Source: Prevotella sp.
GTDB lineage: Bacteria; Bacteroidota; Bacteroidia; Bacteroidales; Bacteroidaceae
Length of the DNA: 64,000 nucleotides
Reading direction: 5' to 3'
Assembly (NCBI GenBank): GCA_017449495.1
Contig: JAFTFO010000042.1
Span: forward strand, 1-64,000
A program made the position numbers and the translations under genes. The notes below the pieces were generated by a model. That model worked only from the letters and a program-made list of their open reading frames with translations, did no database searches and was not told where the DNA came from. Shown one piece after another: positions 8,901-15,807 of the stretch (positions are counted from its first letter, which is position 1; every line of letters starts with the position of its first letter).

Positions 8901-9362
8901 AGAACGGCTGACCGTCGGCAAGTTGGCGATCTGCGAGTTATTGATGTTGGTAGAAGCACCCGTCTTCTCAGCGGCGAACTTCGAAGCCTTACCACTGACC
9001 ACCACCTCAGCCAGCTGAGTGGCATCCTCAGAGATCCAAACGGCCAAGTTGTAAGTCTCGGCGAGCTGGAGTACGACACCCTTAACCACCTTCGGCTGAT
9101 AGCCGATGTATGACACAGTCACCTCGTAAGGGCCACCAGTACGCATACCTTGGATCGTGAAACGGCCTGATGCGTTTGTCACTGCCGTGTAACGAGTTCC
9201 GGAGGGCTCATGGAGAGCCACAATGGTAGCACCAATGACTTCTTCGCCGTTAGCATCGTCAAAGGTCACTTTACCAGCCATACTGGAAGTCGTGATTTGT
9301 GCTACTGCCGACAACGTCAGTGTCAGCATCGCAACAAGAAGCAAAAACAATCTTTTCTGCAT
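5982..9362 (-). CDS. Oar-like TonB-dependent outer-membrane receptor
   Basis: A 1126-residue protein with a signal peptide ending AVAQ (residue 22), a carboxypeptidase-regulatory-like beta domain (about 25-110, GKVTFDDANGEEVIGATI... and GRFTIQGM), a plug domain (about 130-240, NLPTVSRSITDVTRLSPYGG) and a large beta barrel ending in YASVGIKYFFN with the aromatic C-terminal residue pattern of barrel proteins. It is of the Oar/OmpA-related single-chain type rather than a SusC with a SusD partner; no SusD gene is present. As first gene of the operon with an OB-fold lipoprotein and a secreted nuclease, it may import nucleic-acid breakdown products. Substrate unproven. Confidence 0.9.
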   Translation of the reverse strand: MQKRLFLLLVAMLTLTLSAVAQITTSSMAGKVTFDDANGEEVIGATIVALHEPSGTRYTAVTNASGRFTIQGMRTGGPYEVTVSYIGYQPKVVKGVVLQLAETYNLAVWISEDATQLAEVVVSGKASKFAAEKTGASTNINNSQIANLPTVSRSITDVTRLSPYGGNGMSFAGADGRTANFTVDGANFNNNFGLSSNLPGGGNPISIDAIEELQVVISPYDVRQTNFIGGGVNAITKSGTNTFKGTAYIYHKNENMQGDAVKRQQIAGARDKSQTTTYGFTLGGPIIKDKLFFFVNGEMINIPTVVNRWRGADADNPADPNNYVSRTTNADLAAVSNYVASKYGYNTGSWTSFPADESNYKLLARLDWNITDRHHLALRYNYTKNNIWNNPNASSMDGGTRMSGGRVSQYSMSFANSMYSMENVVHSWSIDLNSRLTDNLSNQFLATISKLDDIRGTDSAEFPFIDITKDGNNYMALGYELFTWNNAVHNTIWNFKDDVTYYMGAHKIMAGITFEHQMADNQYMRNGTGYYRYNWADGMSVEELFNQTPEIFCLTYGYDGESKPAARVQFNRPGIYAQDDWNINDKFKLTYGLRIDGLFFDNSDLMTNGVYRSDYTGSLYDKNGNAATNSTYPLYDANGKLVRSGILGLDYDGRHIDTGAWPDNSITFSPRVGFTYDVFGDKSLKVRGGTGLFSGRLPLVFFTNMPTNGGLVQYQAQINASNAKKMGFSMDEFAGGPMTSISQMMNKLQGLGYPMTVSPEDGAVPSAICGVDPDFKMPQVWKTSVAIDYQIPVSFPFTATVEGIFNKTINAVCISDWAIPSVGGFARFNGVDNRPIYPSGFRTNTKAFMLENTSKGYGWSANITLNAQPYEWLSLMAAYTHTVSKEITGMPGSAAESAFTYVPTVEGPNNIRLHNSQYVTPDRLVASATIHDKVGNHYSFIYEAWRGGYNYSYMMQNDMNSDGYNYDAIYIPNDNEVGVGTGNFRFVSQDDMTRFMDYVHMDDYLSSHQGEYSEPYSVYSPWVHRIDFGYKHDFKLNVGKTKHCLQLSFDMKNVLNFFNSAWGVQKYLNPAIGQEARILKYEGVDAQGYATFSTPSSISGKTETWTPNYALSQCWYASVGIKYFFN

Positions 9363-9425
9363 AAAAATAAAACTGTTTAATTAATTAATTACCGGTCCAG
9401 AGACCGAGTCCATGAAATTTCGCTG

Positions 9426-9433
9426 CAAATTTA
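9426..9433 (-). promoter_or_regulatory. Probable -7 box for the receptor operon
   Basis: TAAATTTG on the minus strand, 63 bp upstream of the receptor ATG. No good TTTG is seen 20 bp further up, so the promoter may need an activator. The leader holds a small hairpin GGTC-TCTG-GACC and TTAATTAATTAA. Confidence 0.5.
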
Positions 9434-9503
9434 AGAAAAAGAATTGAGATAAAGTTATAAATAAGGAACTTTTTTTAAAATTGGTAAAAATACTTGCGGA
9501 TTA

Positions 9504-10295
9504 TTAATAAAGCAAGATACCCGTCAATATTCTGCCTGACTGGGTGCCAAGGCGACGGGCTGAGAAATAATCATCGCAATGGTCGTAGGTGCAGATGCCT
9601 ACGGTCTGTATCTGGGCTGCGGGGATGCCTGCGGCCTCGAGTTGGAGCTGACAGCATCGCCAGAGGTCGATGTGCCAACGTTGCTCCCTTGAAGCAATCT
9701 CTTCCATAGGATAACCTGCCTCGGCAAAAGCATCATACACCTCGTCGCCCACTTCAAAGTTCTTCTGCGAGATGCCCGGCCCAATCACAGCCTGCAGAGC
9801 CTCCGGACGAGAATGGAAGGCTCGCTGCATAGAGGCGACGGTTGCCTCGGAGATATTTGCCACCGTGCCCCGCCACCCGCTATGGACGACGCTGGCAGCA
9901 TGATGCTCGTGGTCATATATAATAATAGGTATACAGTCGGCCGTCGATACGCCGATGCAGACATCCTTCTGGTTAGTCATCAAGGCGTCGATGCCCTCAA
10001 GAACCTGAGTACGCACCTCGTCGGAGAGGCGGAAGAAGGTGGGGCCTATCTGGACAACGCCCGTGCCATGTACCTGATGGGGCATGACCAGACGATCCTT
10101 CTTGATCCTGAGCAACTGGCAGAGGGCCTTGCGGTTATTGTCGATATCTTCGGGCTCATCCCCACAATAGCGGTTCACGTTGAACTCACCATAGTTGCCA
10201 TGACTATAGCCGCCGTGGCGCGTAGAGCTGAAAGCCGTGATGCCCTCGGCGATATCGTAGAAAGTCAGTTGGGGCTTAATCGTCGGTCTCCTCAT
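9504..10295 (-). CDS. pgeF: Peptidoglycan editing factor PgeF (YfiH/laccase-domain family)
   Basis: A 263-residue protein with the family's metal/catalytic residues: QVHG (H76), TADC (C121) and HSGWRG (H138). PgeF removes L-Ser wrongly inserted at position 1 of the peptidoglycan stem peptide; older names were multicopper polyphenol oxidase or purine nucleoside phosphorylase-like. The start [12 protein letters not shown] at 10295 is preferred because it gives the usual family length. Upstream in-frame ATGs would extend it through the acidic tail codons of obgE. The chosen start overlaps obgE by 20 bp, indicating translational coupling in the hpt-adk-obgE-pgeF operon. Confidence 0.9.
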   Translation of the reverse strand: MRRPTIKPQLTFYDIAEGITAFSSTRHGGYSHGNYGEFNVNRYCGDEPEDIDNNRKALCQLLRIKKDRLVMPHQVHGTGVVQIGPTFFRLSDEVRTQVLEGIDALMTNQKDVCIGVSTADCIPIIIYDHEHHAASVVHSGWRGTVANISEATVASMQRAFHSRPEALQAVIGPGISQKNFEVGDEVYDAFAEAGYPMEEIASREQRWHIDLWRCCQLQLEAAGIPAAQIQTVGICTYDHCDDYFSARRLGTQSGRILTGILLY

Positions 10296-11511
10296 ACTCA
10301 AAGTCATCGAGGTCTTCGATGTCCTCGATATCTTCTGCATCAACATATTCAATGTCCTCATCCTCACCCTCGTCGGCGAGTTCTGCGGCAAAGCGGCTCA
10401 TATCCTTGTCACGATGCACCAATGTATCCTCGGCTGTCAAGGTTGCCAATTTGTTACTCTCGGCATTCAGTTCCCGCCAGAGCACATCCTTCAGTTCTTC
10501 CAGCCCAAAGCCGGTAACGGCAGAGATAAACACTACGGGCGTGTAACAGAGGGACGGTTCTTTTGTTACATCGCCGCTGTTGATATCACAAAAGAACCGT
10601 CCCTCTGTTACACCAAGCTGCTCCTTGAGCATCTCGATGAGTTCCTCGTCTAGGAGGTCACACTTCGTTACAGCCAGCACACGGTGCTTATCGAGCATCT
10701 CGGGGTTGAACTGCTTCAGTTCGTTGAGCAGGATCTCATATTCCCTCTTGATATCATCCGTATCGCCCGGCACCATGAACAACAATAGCGAATTGCGCTC
10801 GATATGCCGGAGGAAGCGGAGGCCGAGGCCCTTGCCCTCCGAAGCACCCTCGATGATGCCCGGGATATCAGCCATCACAAACGACTTGTTGTCGCGATAG
10901 CCCACGATTCCCAATGAGGGTTCCATCGTGGTGAAGGGGTAATTAGCAATCTTAGGACGGGCATTGGAGAGAGCAGACACCAACGTAGACTTACCGGCAT
11001 TAGGGAATCCCACGAGACCAACATCGGCCAGCAGCTTCAATTCCAGAATGATGGTCATCTCCTGCATGGGTTCTCCGGGCTGGGCATAGCGCGGTGCCTG
11101 GTTCGTGGCACTGCGGAACTGAAAGTTACCCAGTCCGCCACGACCACCTTTCAGCAGCAGTACCTCTTGCCCGTCATAGGTGACGTCGCAGACGTACTTG
11201 CCTGTCTCTGCATTGTAGACTACCGTCCCACATGGCACGTCGATAAACACATCCTTGCCGTCGGTACCATGACACTTGTCCTTGCCACCATTGCCGCCAT
11301 GCTCTGCGAAGATATGACGTTCGTATTTCAGGTGTAGCAGTGTCCAGTAGTTATGGTTACCGCGCAGATAGACGCTACCGCCCTTGCCGCCGTCGCCGCC
11401 GTCAGGGCCGCCATTGGGGTTGTATTTCACATGCTTCAGGTGCATCGAGCCCTTACCGCCCTTACCCGAGCGGCACATAATCTTCACATAGTCTACGAAA
11501 TTACTCTCCAT
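10276..11511 (-). CDS. obgE: GTPase Obg/CgtA with an in-frame repeat-derived insertion
   Basis: Obg is a GTPase acting in 50S ribosome maturation and stress control. The Gly-rich Obg fold (about 1-158) is followed by the G domain with GFPNAGKS (G1, 168-175), DIPG (G3, 215-218), TKCD (G4, 282-285) and SAVTG (G5, 330-334), then a very acidic C-terminal tail (about 372-411) typical of the group. The protein is 411 residues; usual relatives are near 386-390. The excess equals residues 300-324, encoded by a perfect inverted repeat (10541-10613) lying between G4 and G5. Because the frame and all G motifs are kept, the protein is probably functional. Adjacent adk and pgeF fit the usual Bacteroidales order. 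Confidence 0.95.
   Translation of the reverse strand: MESNFVDYVKIMCRSGKGGKGSMHLKHVKYNPNGGPDGGDGGKGGSVYLRGNHNYWTLLHLKYERHIFAEHGGNGGKDKCHGTDGKDVFIDVPCGTVVYNAETGKYVCDVTYDGQEVLLLKGGRGGLGNFQFRSATNQAPRYAQPGEPMQEMTIILELKLLADVGLVGFPNAGKSTLVSALSNARPKIANYPFTTMEPSLGIVGYRDNKSFVMADIPGIIEGASEGKGLGLRFLRHIERNSLLLFMVPGDTDDIKREYEILLNELKQFNPEMLDKHRVLAVTKCDLLDEELIEMLKEQLGVTEGRFFCDINSGDVTKEPSLCYTPVVFISAVTGFGLEELKDVLWRELNAESNKLATLTAEDTLVHRDKDMSRFAAELADEGEDEDIEYVDAEDIEDIEDLDDFEYEETDD
10541..10613. repeat. Perfect 26-bp inverted repeat inserted inside obgE
   Basis: Left arm 10541-10566 and right arm 10588-10613 are exact reverse complements; the loop is 21 bp. The arm contains GAGGGACGGTTCTTTTG. Arms plus loop correspond to 25 codons (10540-10614), exactly the part of ObgE missing from the usual family length. 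The motif resembles REP-type palindromes mobilised by RAYT/IS200-like transposases, though no such transposase lies in the window. Confidence 0.85.
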
Positions 11512-11523
11512 ACTGTTTTCTCT

Positions 11524-11583
11524 ACAACGGATTTAACGGATTTCCATATTGTTTTCATCCGTGGAATCCGTTAAATCCGTTGT
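11524..11583. repeat. 19-bp inverted repeat between adk and obgE
   Basis: The arms 11524-11542 and 11565-11583 are perfect reverse complements containing CAACGGATTTAACGGATT; the loop is 22 bp and contains another copy of ATCCGTGG. It can fold in the adk-obgE mRNA. It is not followed by a T-run on the minus strand, so it is a dispersed palindrome rather than a typical terminator. Confidence 0.75.
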
Positions 11584-11588
11584 TAAAA

Positions 11589-12161
11589 TTATATGTTGTC
11601 AATCACGTCACAGATATCAGCGAAGATGCGGTCGAGTTCGCCGAGGCCATTGATGTGGTAGTGGACCCCCTCCTGCTTGTACCACTCGATGAGCGGCTGT
11701 GTCTGGGAGTGGTACACCACAAGGCGCTTCTTGATGGTCTCTTCATTGTCGTCGGCACGGCCACTCTGCTGTCCACGGAGGATCAGGCGCTTCATCAACT
11801 CATCCTCTGGCACGTCGAGTTCAATCATGGCAGCCACCTTGTCACCCCGTTCGTCGAGCATCTTCTTCAGGGCCTCTGCCTGTGGGATGGTACGGGGGAA
11901 TCCGTCGAAGATCACGCCCTTGTGGTTACGGCCGAAGGCATCGTAGACGGAAGCAAGGATGCTCACCATTAGGTCGTCAGGGATCAGCTGTCCCTGGTCT
12001 ATATACCCCTGGGCGGTCTTACCCAGTTCCGAACCCTTCTTGATCTCAGCCCTCAGCACATCGCCTGTGGAGATGTGGTTCAAGCCGTACTTCTCAATCA
12101 TCTTGTCACTCTGTGTGCCCTTGCCTGAGCCGGGAGCACCGAAAATTACAATATTCTTCAT
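11589..12161 (-). CDS. adk: Adenylate kinase
   Basis: Catalyses ATP + AMP to 2 ADP in the cytoplasm. The 190-residue protein has the P-loop GAPGSGKGTQ (9-18), AMP-binding DGFPRT and the LID arginines (RGQQSGRADD). The LID is short with no Cys4 zinc site, as in other short-type Bacteroidetes enzymes. The gene is 18 bp downstream of hpt and upstream of obgE on the same strand, consistent with a purine/ribosome housekeeping operon. Confidence 0.97.
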   Translation of the reverse strand: MKNIVIFGAPGSGKGTQSDKMIEKYGLNHISTGDVLRAEIKKGSELGKTAQGYIDQGQLIPDDLMVSILASVYDAFGRNHKGVIFDGFPRTIPQAEALKKMLDERGDKVAAMIELDVPEDELMKRLILRGQQSGRADDNEETIKKRLVVYHSQTQPLIEWYKQEGVHYHINGLGELDRIFADICDVIDNI

Positions 12162-12179
12162 GCTATAAATGGTGTTGGT

Positions 12180-12722
12180 TTACTTATCACTGACTATCGT
12201 ATAAACATGTTTCAGGCCACGACCCTCCTGGTCATAGTCCAAGCCATAGCCCACAATGAAATCATCGGGTATGCTGAATGCGGCATAGTCGATGTCAAGA
12301 GGCTCCTCCAGTTTCGTAGGCTTCACGAAGAGGGTGCAGATATGCACCGAGGCGGGATTGCGAGTGCCCAGCGACTCTATCATCTGCCGCATTGTACGGC
12401 CCGTATCCACGATATCCTCCACGATGACGATTGTCCGTCCGGAGAGATCCTCGTTCAGCCCGATGACCTCCTTCACCTTTCCCGTCGAGGTGGTACCCTG
12501 ATAGGAGGCCAACTTCACAAAGGAGATGTTGCACGGGATGGTAATCTCGCGCAACAGGTCGGCAGCGAAGATGAAGGAACCGTTGAGCACACAGAGGAAA
12601 AGGGGATTCTTTCCTTCCATATCCTTGTTGATCTGTTCTGCCACCTCTTTCACACGCCGCTTGATTTCCGTCTCATGAATGGAGACACGGAAGCATTTGT
12701 CCTTGATTTTAACACTGTCCAT
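12180..12722 (-). CDS. hpt: Hypoxanthine phosphoribosyltransferase
   Basis: Purine salvage: hypoxanthine (and guanine) + PRPP to nucleotide. The 180-residue form starts at MDSVKIKD (12722); the longer in-frame start would lie inside the promoter. The PRPP-binding motif VIVEDIVDTGRTM and the flexible-loop and base-binding segments (KLASYQGT, DFIVGYGLDY) are present. It is first gene of the hpt-adk-obgE-pgeF operon, with its own promoter facing the nnr promoter. Confidence 0.95.
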   Translation of the reverse strand: MDSVKIKDKCFRVSIHETEIKRRVKEVAEQINKDMEGKNPLFLCVLNGSFIFAADLLREITIPCNISFVKLASYQGTTSTGKVKEVIGLNEDLSGRTIVIVEDIVDTGRTMRQMIESLGTRNPASVHICTLFVKPTKLEEPLDIDYAAFSIPDDFIVGYGLDYDQEGRGLKHVYTIVSDK

Positions 12723-12745
12723 AGGTCTATTTCGATATTTTTTTG

Positions 12746-12777
12746 CAAAAGTACGTATTTTTTTTGGAATCACCAAA
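12746..12777 (-). promoter_or_regulatory. hpt promoter
   Basis: On the minus strand TTTG (12774-12777), 20 bp, TACTTTTG (12746-12753). Both boxes match the Bacteroidetes consensus. It overlaps the divergent nnr promoter over 12763-12777. Confidence 0.75.
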
Positions 12778-12794
12778 TCTTTTTCCTACCTTTG
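12763..12794 (+). promoter_or_regulatory. nnr promoter, leaderless start
   Basis: TTTG (12763-12766), 20 bp, TACCTTTG (12787-12794). The nnr ATG is at 12802, seven bases after the -7 box, so the mRNA should begin at or next to the start codon. Confidence 0.75.
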
Positions 12795-12801
12795 CACCAT
12801 T

Positions 12802-14313
12802 ATGAAGATTTTTACGAGTGCCCAGATCCACGAACTGGACAAATACACGATTGAAAATGAGCCCGTCAAGTCCATCGACTTGATGGAGCGTTCAGCCAAG
12901 GCCATCACCCAAGCCATCACAGAAGTGTGGGGCAGTGCCACACGTGTCATCGTCTTCGCCGGACCAGGCAATAATGGTGGCGACGCCCTCGCCGTAGCCC
13001 GTCTGCTGCTTGACCGGAACTACGATGTCACGACTTATCTGTTCAACATCCAAGGTCATCTCTCCGAAGACTGTGCCATCAACAAGAAGCGACTGTTGGA
13101 CAAGAAGCCGAAGGCGCTCATAGAAGTGATTCAGGAGTTCGAGCCGCCACAGCTCGAAGCAGACACGCTCGTTGTCGACGGCCTCTTCGGCTCCGGACTA
13201 AACAAGCCCCTCGCCGGTGGTTTCTCCTCGCTGGTAAAATATATCAATGCCTCACCCTCCAAGGTCGTCAGCATCGATATCCCCTCCGGACTCATGACCG
13301 AGGACAACACCTATAATGTCCGCGCCAACATCATCCGTGCCGACATGACGCTCACGCTCCAGCATCAGAAGCTCTCGTTCCTCTTTGCCGAGAACCAGCA
13401 GTTCATCGGACAGTTGAAGGTACTCGACATCCGACTGAGCAAGGAGGGTACCGAGAAGATCGACGCCCAGTACACCTTGCTTGAGGAGAACGATATCCGC
13501 AAAAGGCTTCTGCCACGTGACCCCTTCGCCCATAAGGGTAAGATGGGCAATGCCCTCATCATCGCCGGCAGCTACGGCATGGGCGGCGCCGCTGTTCTGG
13601 CCACGAAGGCCTGTCTGCGGGTGGGAGCAGGCCGTGTCACCACCCACACCCCCAAGCGCAACCATCTCATCATGCAGATCAGCGTGCCCGAGGCCGTGCT
13701 ACAGTTCGACCGTGAGGAGACCACCTTCTCTGAGGCCGTCGACACAGAGGACTTCACTGCCGTAGGTATCGGTCCCGGACTCGGCACCAGCGAACAGACA
13801 GCCATCGCCATCATCGCCCAGTTGCGCCGCACCCAGTGCCCGTTAGTGGCCGATGCCGATGCCATCAATATCCTGTCCAACCACCGCGCATGGCTGCAGC
13901 AACTGCCCAAGGGCATCATCATGACCCCCCACCCCAAGGAGTTTGACCGTCTCGAAGGCCCCAGCGGCGACAGCTTCGAGCGTCTGATGAAAGCCCGCGA
14001 CCTGGCAGAACGCCTTCAGGCTTATGTACTACTCAAGGGTCACCACACCTCGCTTTGCCTGCCCGACGGGCACATTGTGTTCAACACTACGGGTAACGCA
14101 GGCATGGCTACCGCCGGTAGCGGCGACGTGCTAACAGGCATCATCACCGGCCTACTGGCCCGCGGCTACAAACAGGAGGACGCCTGCATCGTGGGTATGT
14201 ATCTGCACGGACTCTCCGGCGACATCGCCGCCAAGGAGTTGGGACAGGAGAGCGTCATCGCCAGCGACCTCATCCAGTATCTGCCCTACGCATTTAAGCG
14301 CATCAAAGAGTAA
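12802..14313 (+). CDS. nnr: Bifunctional NAD(P)H-hydrate epimerase/dehydratase
   Basis: Repairs hydrated NAD(P)H. The N-terminal YjeF-type epimerase domain (about 1-215) carries the AGPGNNGGDAL loop and VDGLFGSGL; the C-terminal ADP/ATP-dependent dehydratase (about 230-503) has GNALIIAGSYGMGGAA, GPGLG and the GNAGMATAGSGDVLTG signature. 503 residues fits the fused enzyme. The start at 12802 (MKIFTSAQIHELDKY) is chosen because it matches the family N terminus and follows the promoter; 41 in-frame upstream codons lie in the promoter and hpt. Confidence 0.95.
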   Translation: MKIFTSAQIHELDKYTIENEPVKSIDLMERSAKAITQAITEVWGSATRVIVFAGPGNNGGDALAVARLLLDRNYDVTTYLFNIQGHLSEDCAINKKRLLDKKPKALIEVIQEFEPPQLEADTLVVDGLFGSGLNKPLAGGFSSLVKYINASPSKVVSIDIPSGLMTEDNTYNVRANIIRADMTLTLQHQKLSFLFAENQQFIGQLKVLDIRLSKEGTEKIDAQYTLLEENDIRKRLLPRDPFAHKGKMGNALIIAGSYGMGGAAVLATKACLRVGAGRVTTHTPKRNHLIMQISVPEAVLQFDREETTFSEAVDTEDFTAVGIGPGLGTSEQTAIAIIAQLRRTQCPLVADADAINILSNHRAWLQQLPKGIIMTPHPKEFDRLEGPSGDSFERLMKARDLAERLQAYVLLKGHHTSLCLPDGHIVFNTTGNAGMATAGSGDVLTGIITGLLARGYKQEDACIVGMYLHGLSGDIAAKELGQESVIASDLIQYLPYAFKRIKE

Positions 14314-14413
14314 AGGTAAAAAAGTAAAAAGTAAAATGAAGATGAATGGATTATGTAAAGTCACAACGTGGGTAAAAGTTTTACCTTTTTACCTCTTTAC
14401 CTTCTTACCTTTG
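14311..14413. repeat. Inverted GGTAAAAA/TTTTTACC repeat at the nnr-DUF4831 junction
   Basis: A purine-rich left arm (14311-14336, GGTAAAAAAGTAAAAAGT) contains the nnr stop codon. A pyrimidine-rich right arm (14379-14413, TTACCTTTTTACCTCTTTAC) lies inside the next gene and encodes the hydrophobic core of its signal peptide. The centre contains a 15-bp palindrome with 7-bp arms GGTAAAA/TTTTACC (14371-14385). Confidence 0.75.
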
Positions 14414-15469
14414 CATGCTCAGACCGTGAGCAGTGTCTACCAGCCGGGCGTCACCGCCGAGGGAGCGGTCTACTTCCTTCCCAAGACCGCCATCACCGTC
14501 ACTGTCACTGTCGAGAAGACCACCTACACCCCCGGCGACCTCTGTCAATACGCCGAGCGCTATCTGCGCATCAAGGATGTGTCCCCCGTCCCCTCCTTCG
14601 GCTACCGCATCACGGCCATCCGCCAGGAGGCCTCAGCCGTGCCCGACACCACCAAGCGCTACGCCGTGAAGTTCGACCCCAAGACTGCTGCCGCCAACAT
14701 CCGCCTCTCCGACGACGGTGTACTCCTTGGGATTAATACTGAGAGGAAAGAGGAAAGTGGAAAGTGGAAAGAGAATACTCCTGGGGCGGGACATCTCGGC
14801 TCGAACATTTCTCCTTCCCCTAAGCCCAATCCCCGCCAGTACATGAACGAGGAGACGCTGGCCGCAGGCAGCACCGCCAAGATGGCCGAGCTCACGGCAC
14901 AGGACATCTACGATATCCGTGAAAGCCGCAGCCTGCTCGTCCGCGGACAGGCCGACAATATGCCCAAGGACGGAGAGCAGCTACGCCTCATGCTCAGCCA
15001 GCTCGACCTGCAGGACCGTGCCCTCACCTCCCTCTTCACCGGCACATACGAGCGCGACACGATGGAACAGGCCTTCACTATCGTCCCTGATGAAAGAGCT
15101 GAAAGCCAACAGCCCATCGTCCTCTTCCGCTTCTCACAGAAGCTGGGGATCGTCGATGCCGACGACCTTGCGGGCGTACCTTATTATATAAACATAGAGA
15201 ACCTCAGAAGCGTTCCACCGTCAGCACCCGCCGATCCCAAGAAGAAGCAGAAGCCTATCTACGGCATCTACGTCAACATCCCCGGACGCCTGCGCAGCAC
15301 CCTCTCCGACGGTCAGCGCCCCATCATGGCCGAAGAGTTCCCAGCCGGACAGTTCGGCAACGTGGAACTGCTCAGCGGTGCCCTCTTCAACAAGCGGTAC
15401 ACCACCCGTCTGCAACTCAATCCCCTTTCCGGTGCCATCGAGCACCTCGACGCCGAGTTGCCCCGATAG
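14336..15469 (+). CDS. Secreted DUF4831-family protein
   Basis: A 377-residue protein matching the Bacteroidetes DUF4831 pattern (start VYQPGVTAEGAVYFLPKT, then ITVTVTVEKTTYTPGDLCQYAERYL; near the end GIYVNIPGR and a C-terminal sandwich). Function unknown. The signal peptide core (VLPFYLFTFLPLHAQ) is encoded by the TTTTTACC repeat, and Gln after the cleavage site is typical of the phylum. Residues of about 137-160 (ERKEESGKWKEN and following) look like a low-complexity insertion encoded by GGAAAGTGGAAAGTGGAAAG. It lies between nnr and clpS on the same strand. Start could also be the Met two codons downstream. Confidence 0.8.
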   Translation: MKMNGLCKVTTWVKVLPFYLFTFLPLHAQTVSSVYQPGVTAEGAVYFLPKTAITVTVTVEKTTYTPGDLCQYAERYLRIKDVSPVPSFGYRITAIRQEASAVPDTTKRYAVKFDPKTAAANIRLSDDGVLLGINTERKEESGKWKENTPGAGHLGSNISPSPKPNPRQYMNEETLAAGSTAKMAELTAQDIYDIRESRSLLVRGQADNMPKDGEQLRLMLSQLDLQDRALTSLFTGTYERDTMEQAFTIVPDERAESQQPIVLFRFSQKLGIVDADDLAGVPYYINIENLRSVPPSAPADPKKKQKPIYGIYVNIPGRLRSTLSDGQRPIMAEEFPAGQFGNVELLSGALFNKRYTTRLQLNPLSGAIEHLDAELPR

Positions 15470-15484
15470 ACCGCCACCAAGAGA

Positions 15485-15802
15485 ATGAGTATGTCGAAGG
15501 AACAGACGAGCATCCGCGAACGCCAGCGCACGGACCTACGAGAGCCGCGACGCTATAAGGTCACCATCTACAATGATGACTTCACCACCATGGAGTTTGT
15601 GGTGATGATTCTCAAAGTAGTGTTTTTCAAGAGCGACGCAGAGGCAGAGGCCCTGATGCTCCAGGTACACCACTCCGACCATGCCGTGGTGGGCATCTAC
15701 AGTTACGATGTAGCCACCTCGAAGGTGCGCAAGGCTACCGACATGGCCCGTGAGGCCAACTTCCCACTGCGCCTGACCGTTGAACCAGAAGAACAAACGT
15801 AG
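15485..15802 (+). CDS. clpS: ClpS adaptor for the N-degron pathway
   Basis: A 105-residue protein with the ClpS fold: YKVTIYNDDFTTMEFVVMIL (N-degron pocket region) and LMLQVHHSDHAVVGIYSYDVA. ClpS recognises destabilising N-terminal residues and hands substrates to ClpA. The gene is 5 bp upstream of clpA. The start may be the first or third Met (15485 or 15491). Confidence 0.95.
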   Translation: MSMSKEQTSIRERQRTDLREPRRYKVTIYNDDFTTMEFVVMILKVVFFKSDAEAEALMLQVHHSDHAVVGIYSYDVATSKVRKATDMAREANFPLRLTVEPEEQT

Positions 15803-15807
15803 CGCTT

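Noticed and set aside
12679-12801. Upstream extension of nnr
   Set aside because: These codons lie in hpt and in the two promoters; the family N terminus begins at 12802.
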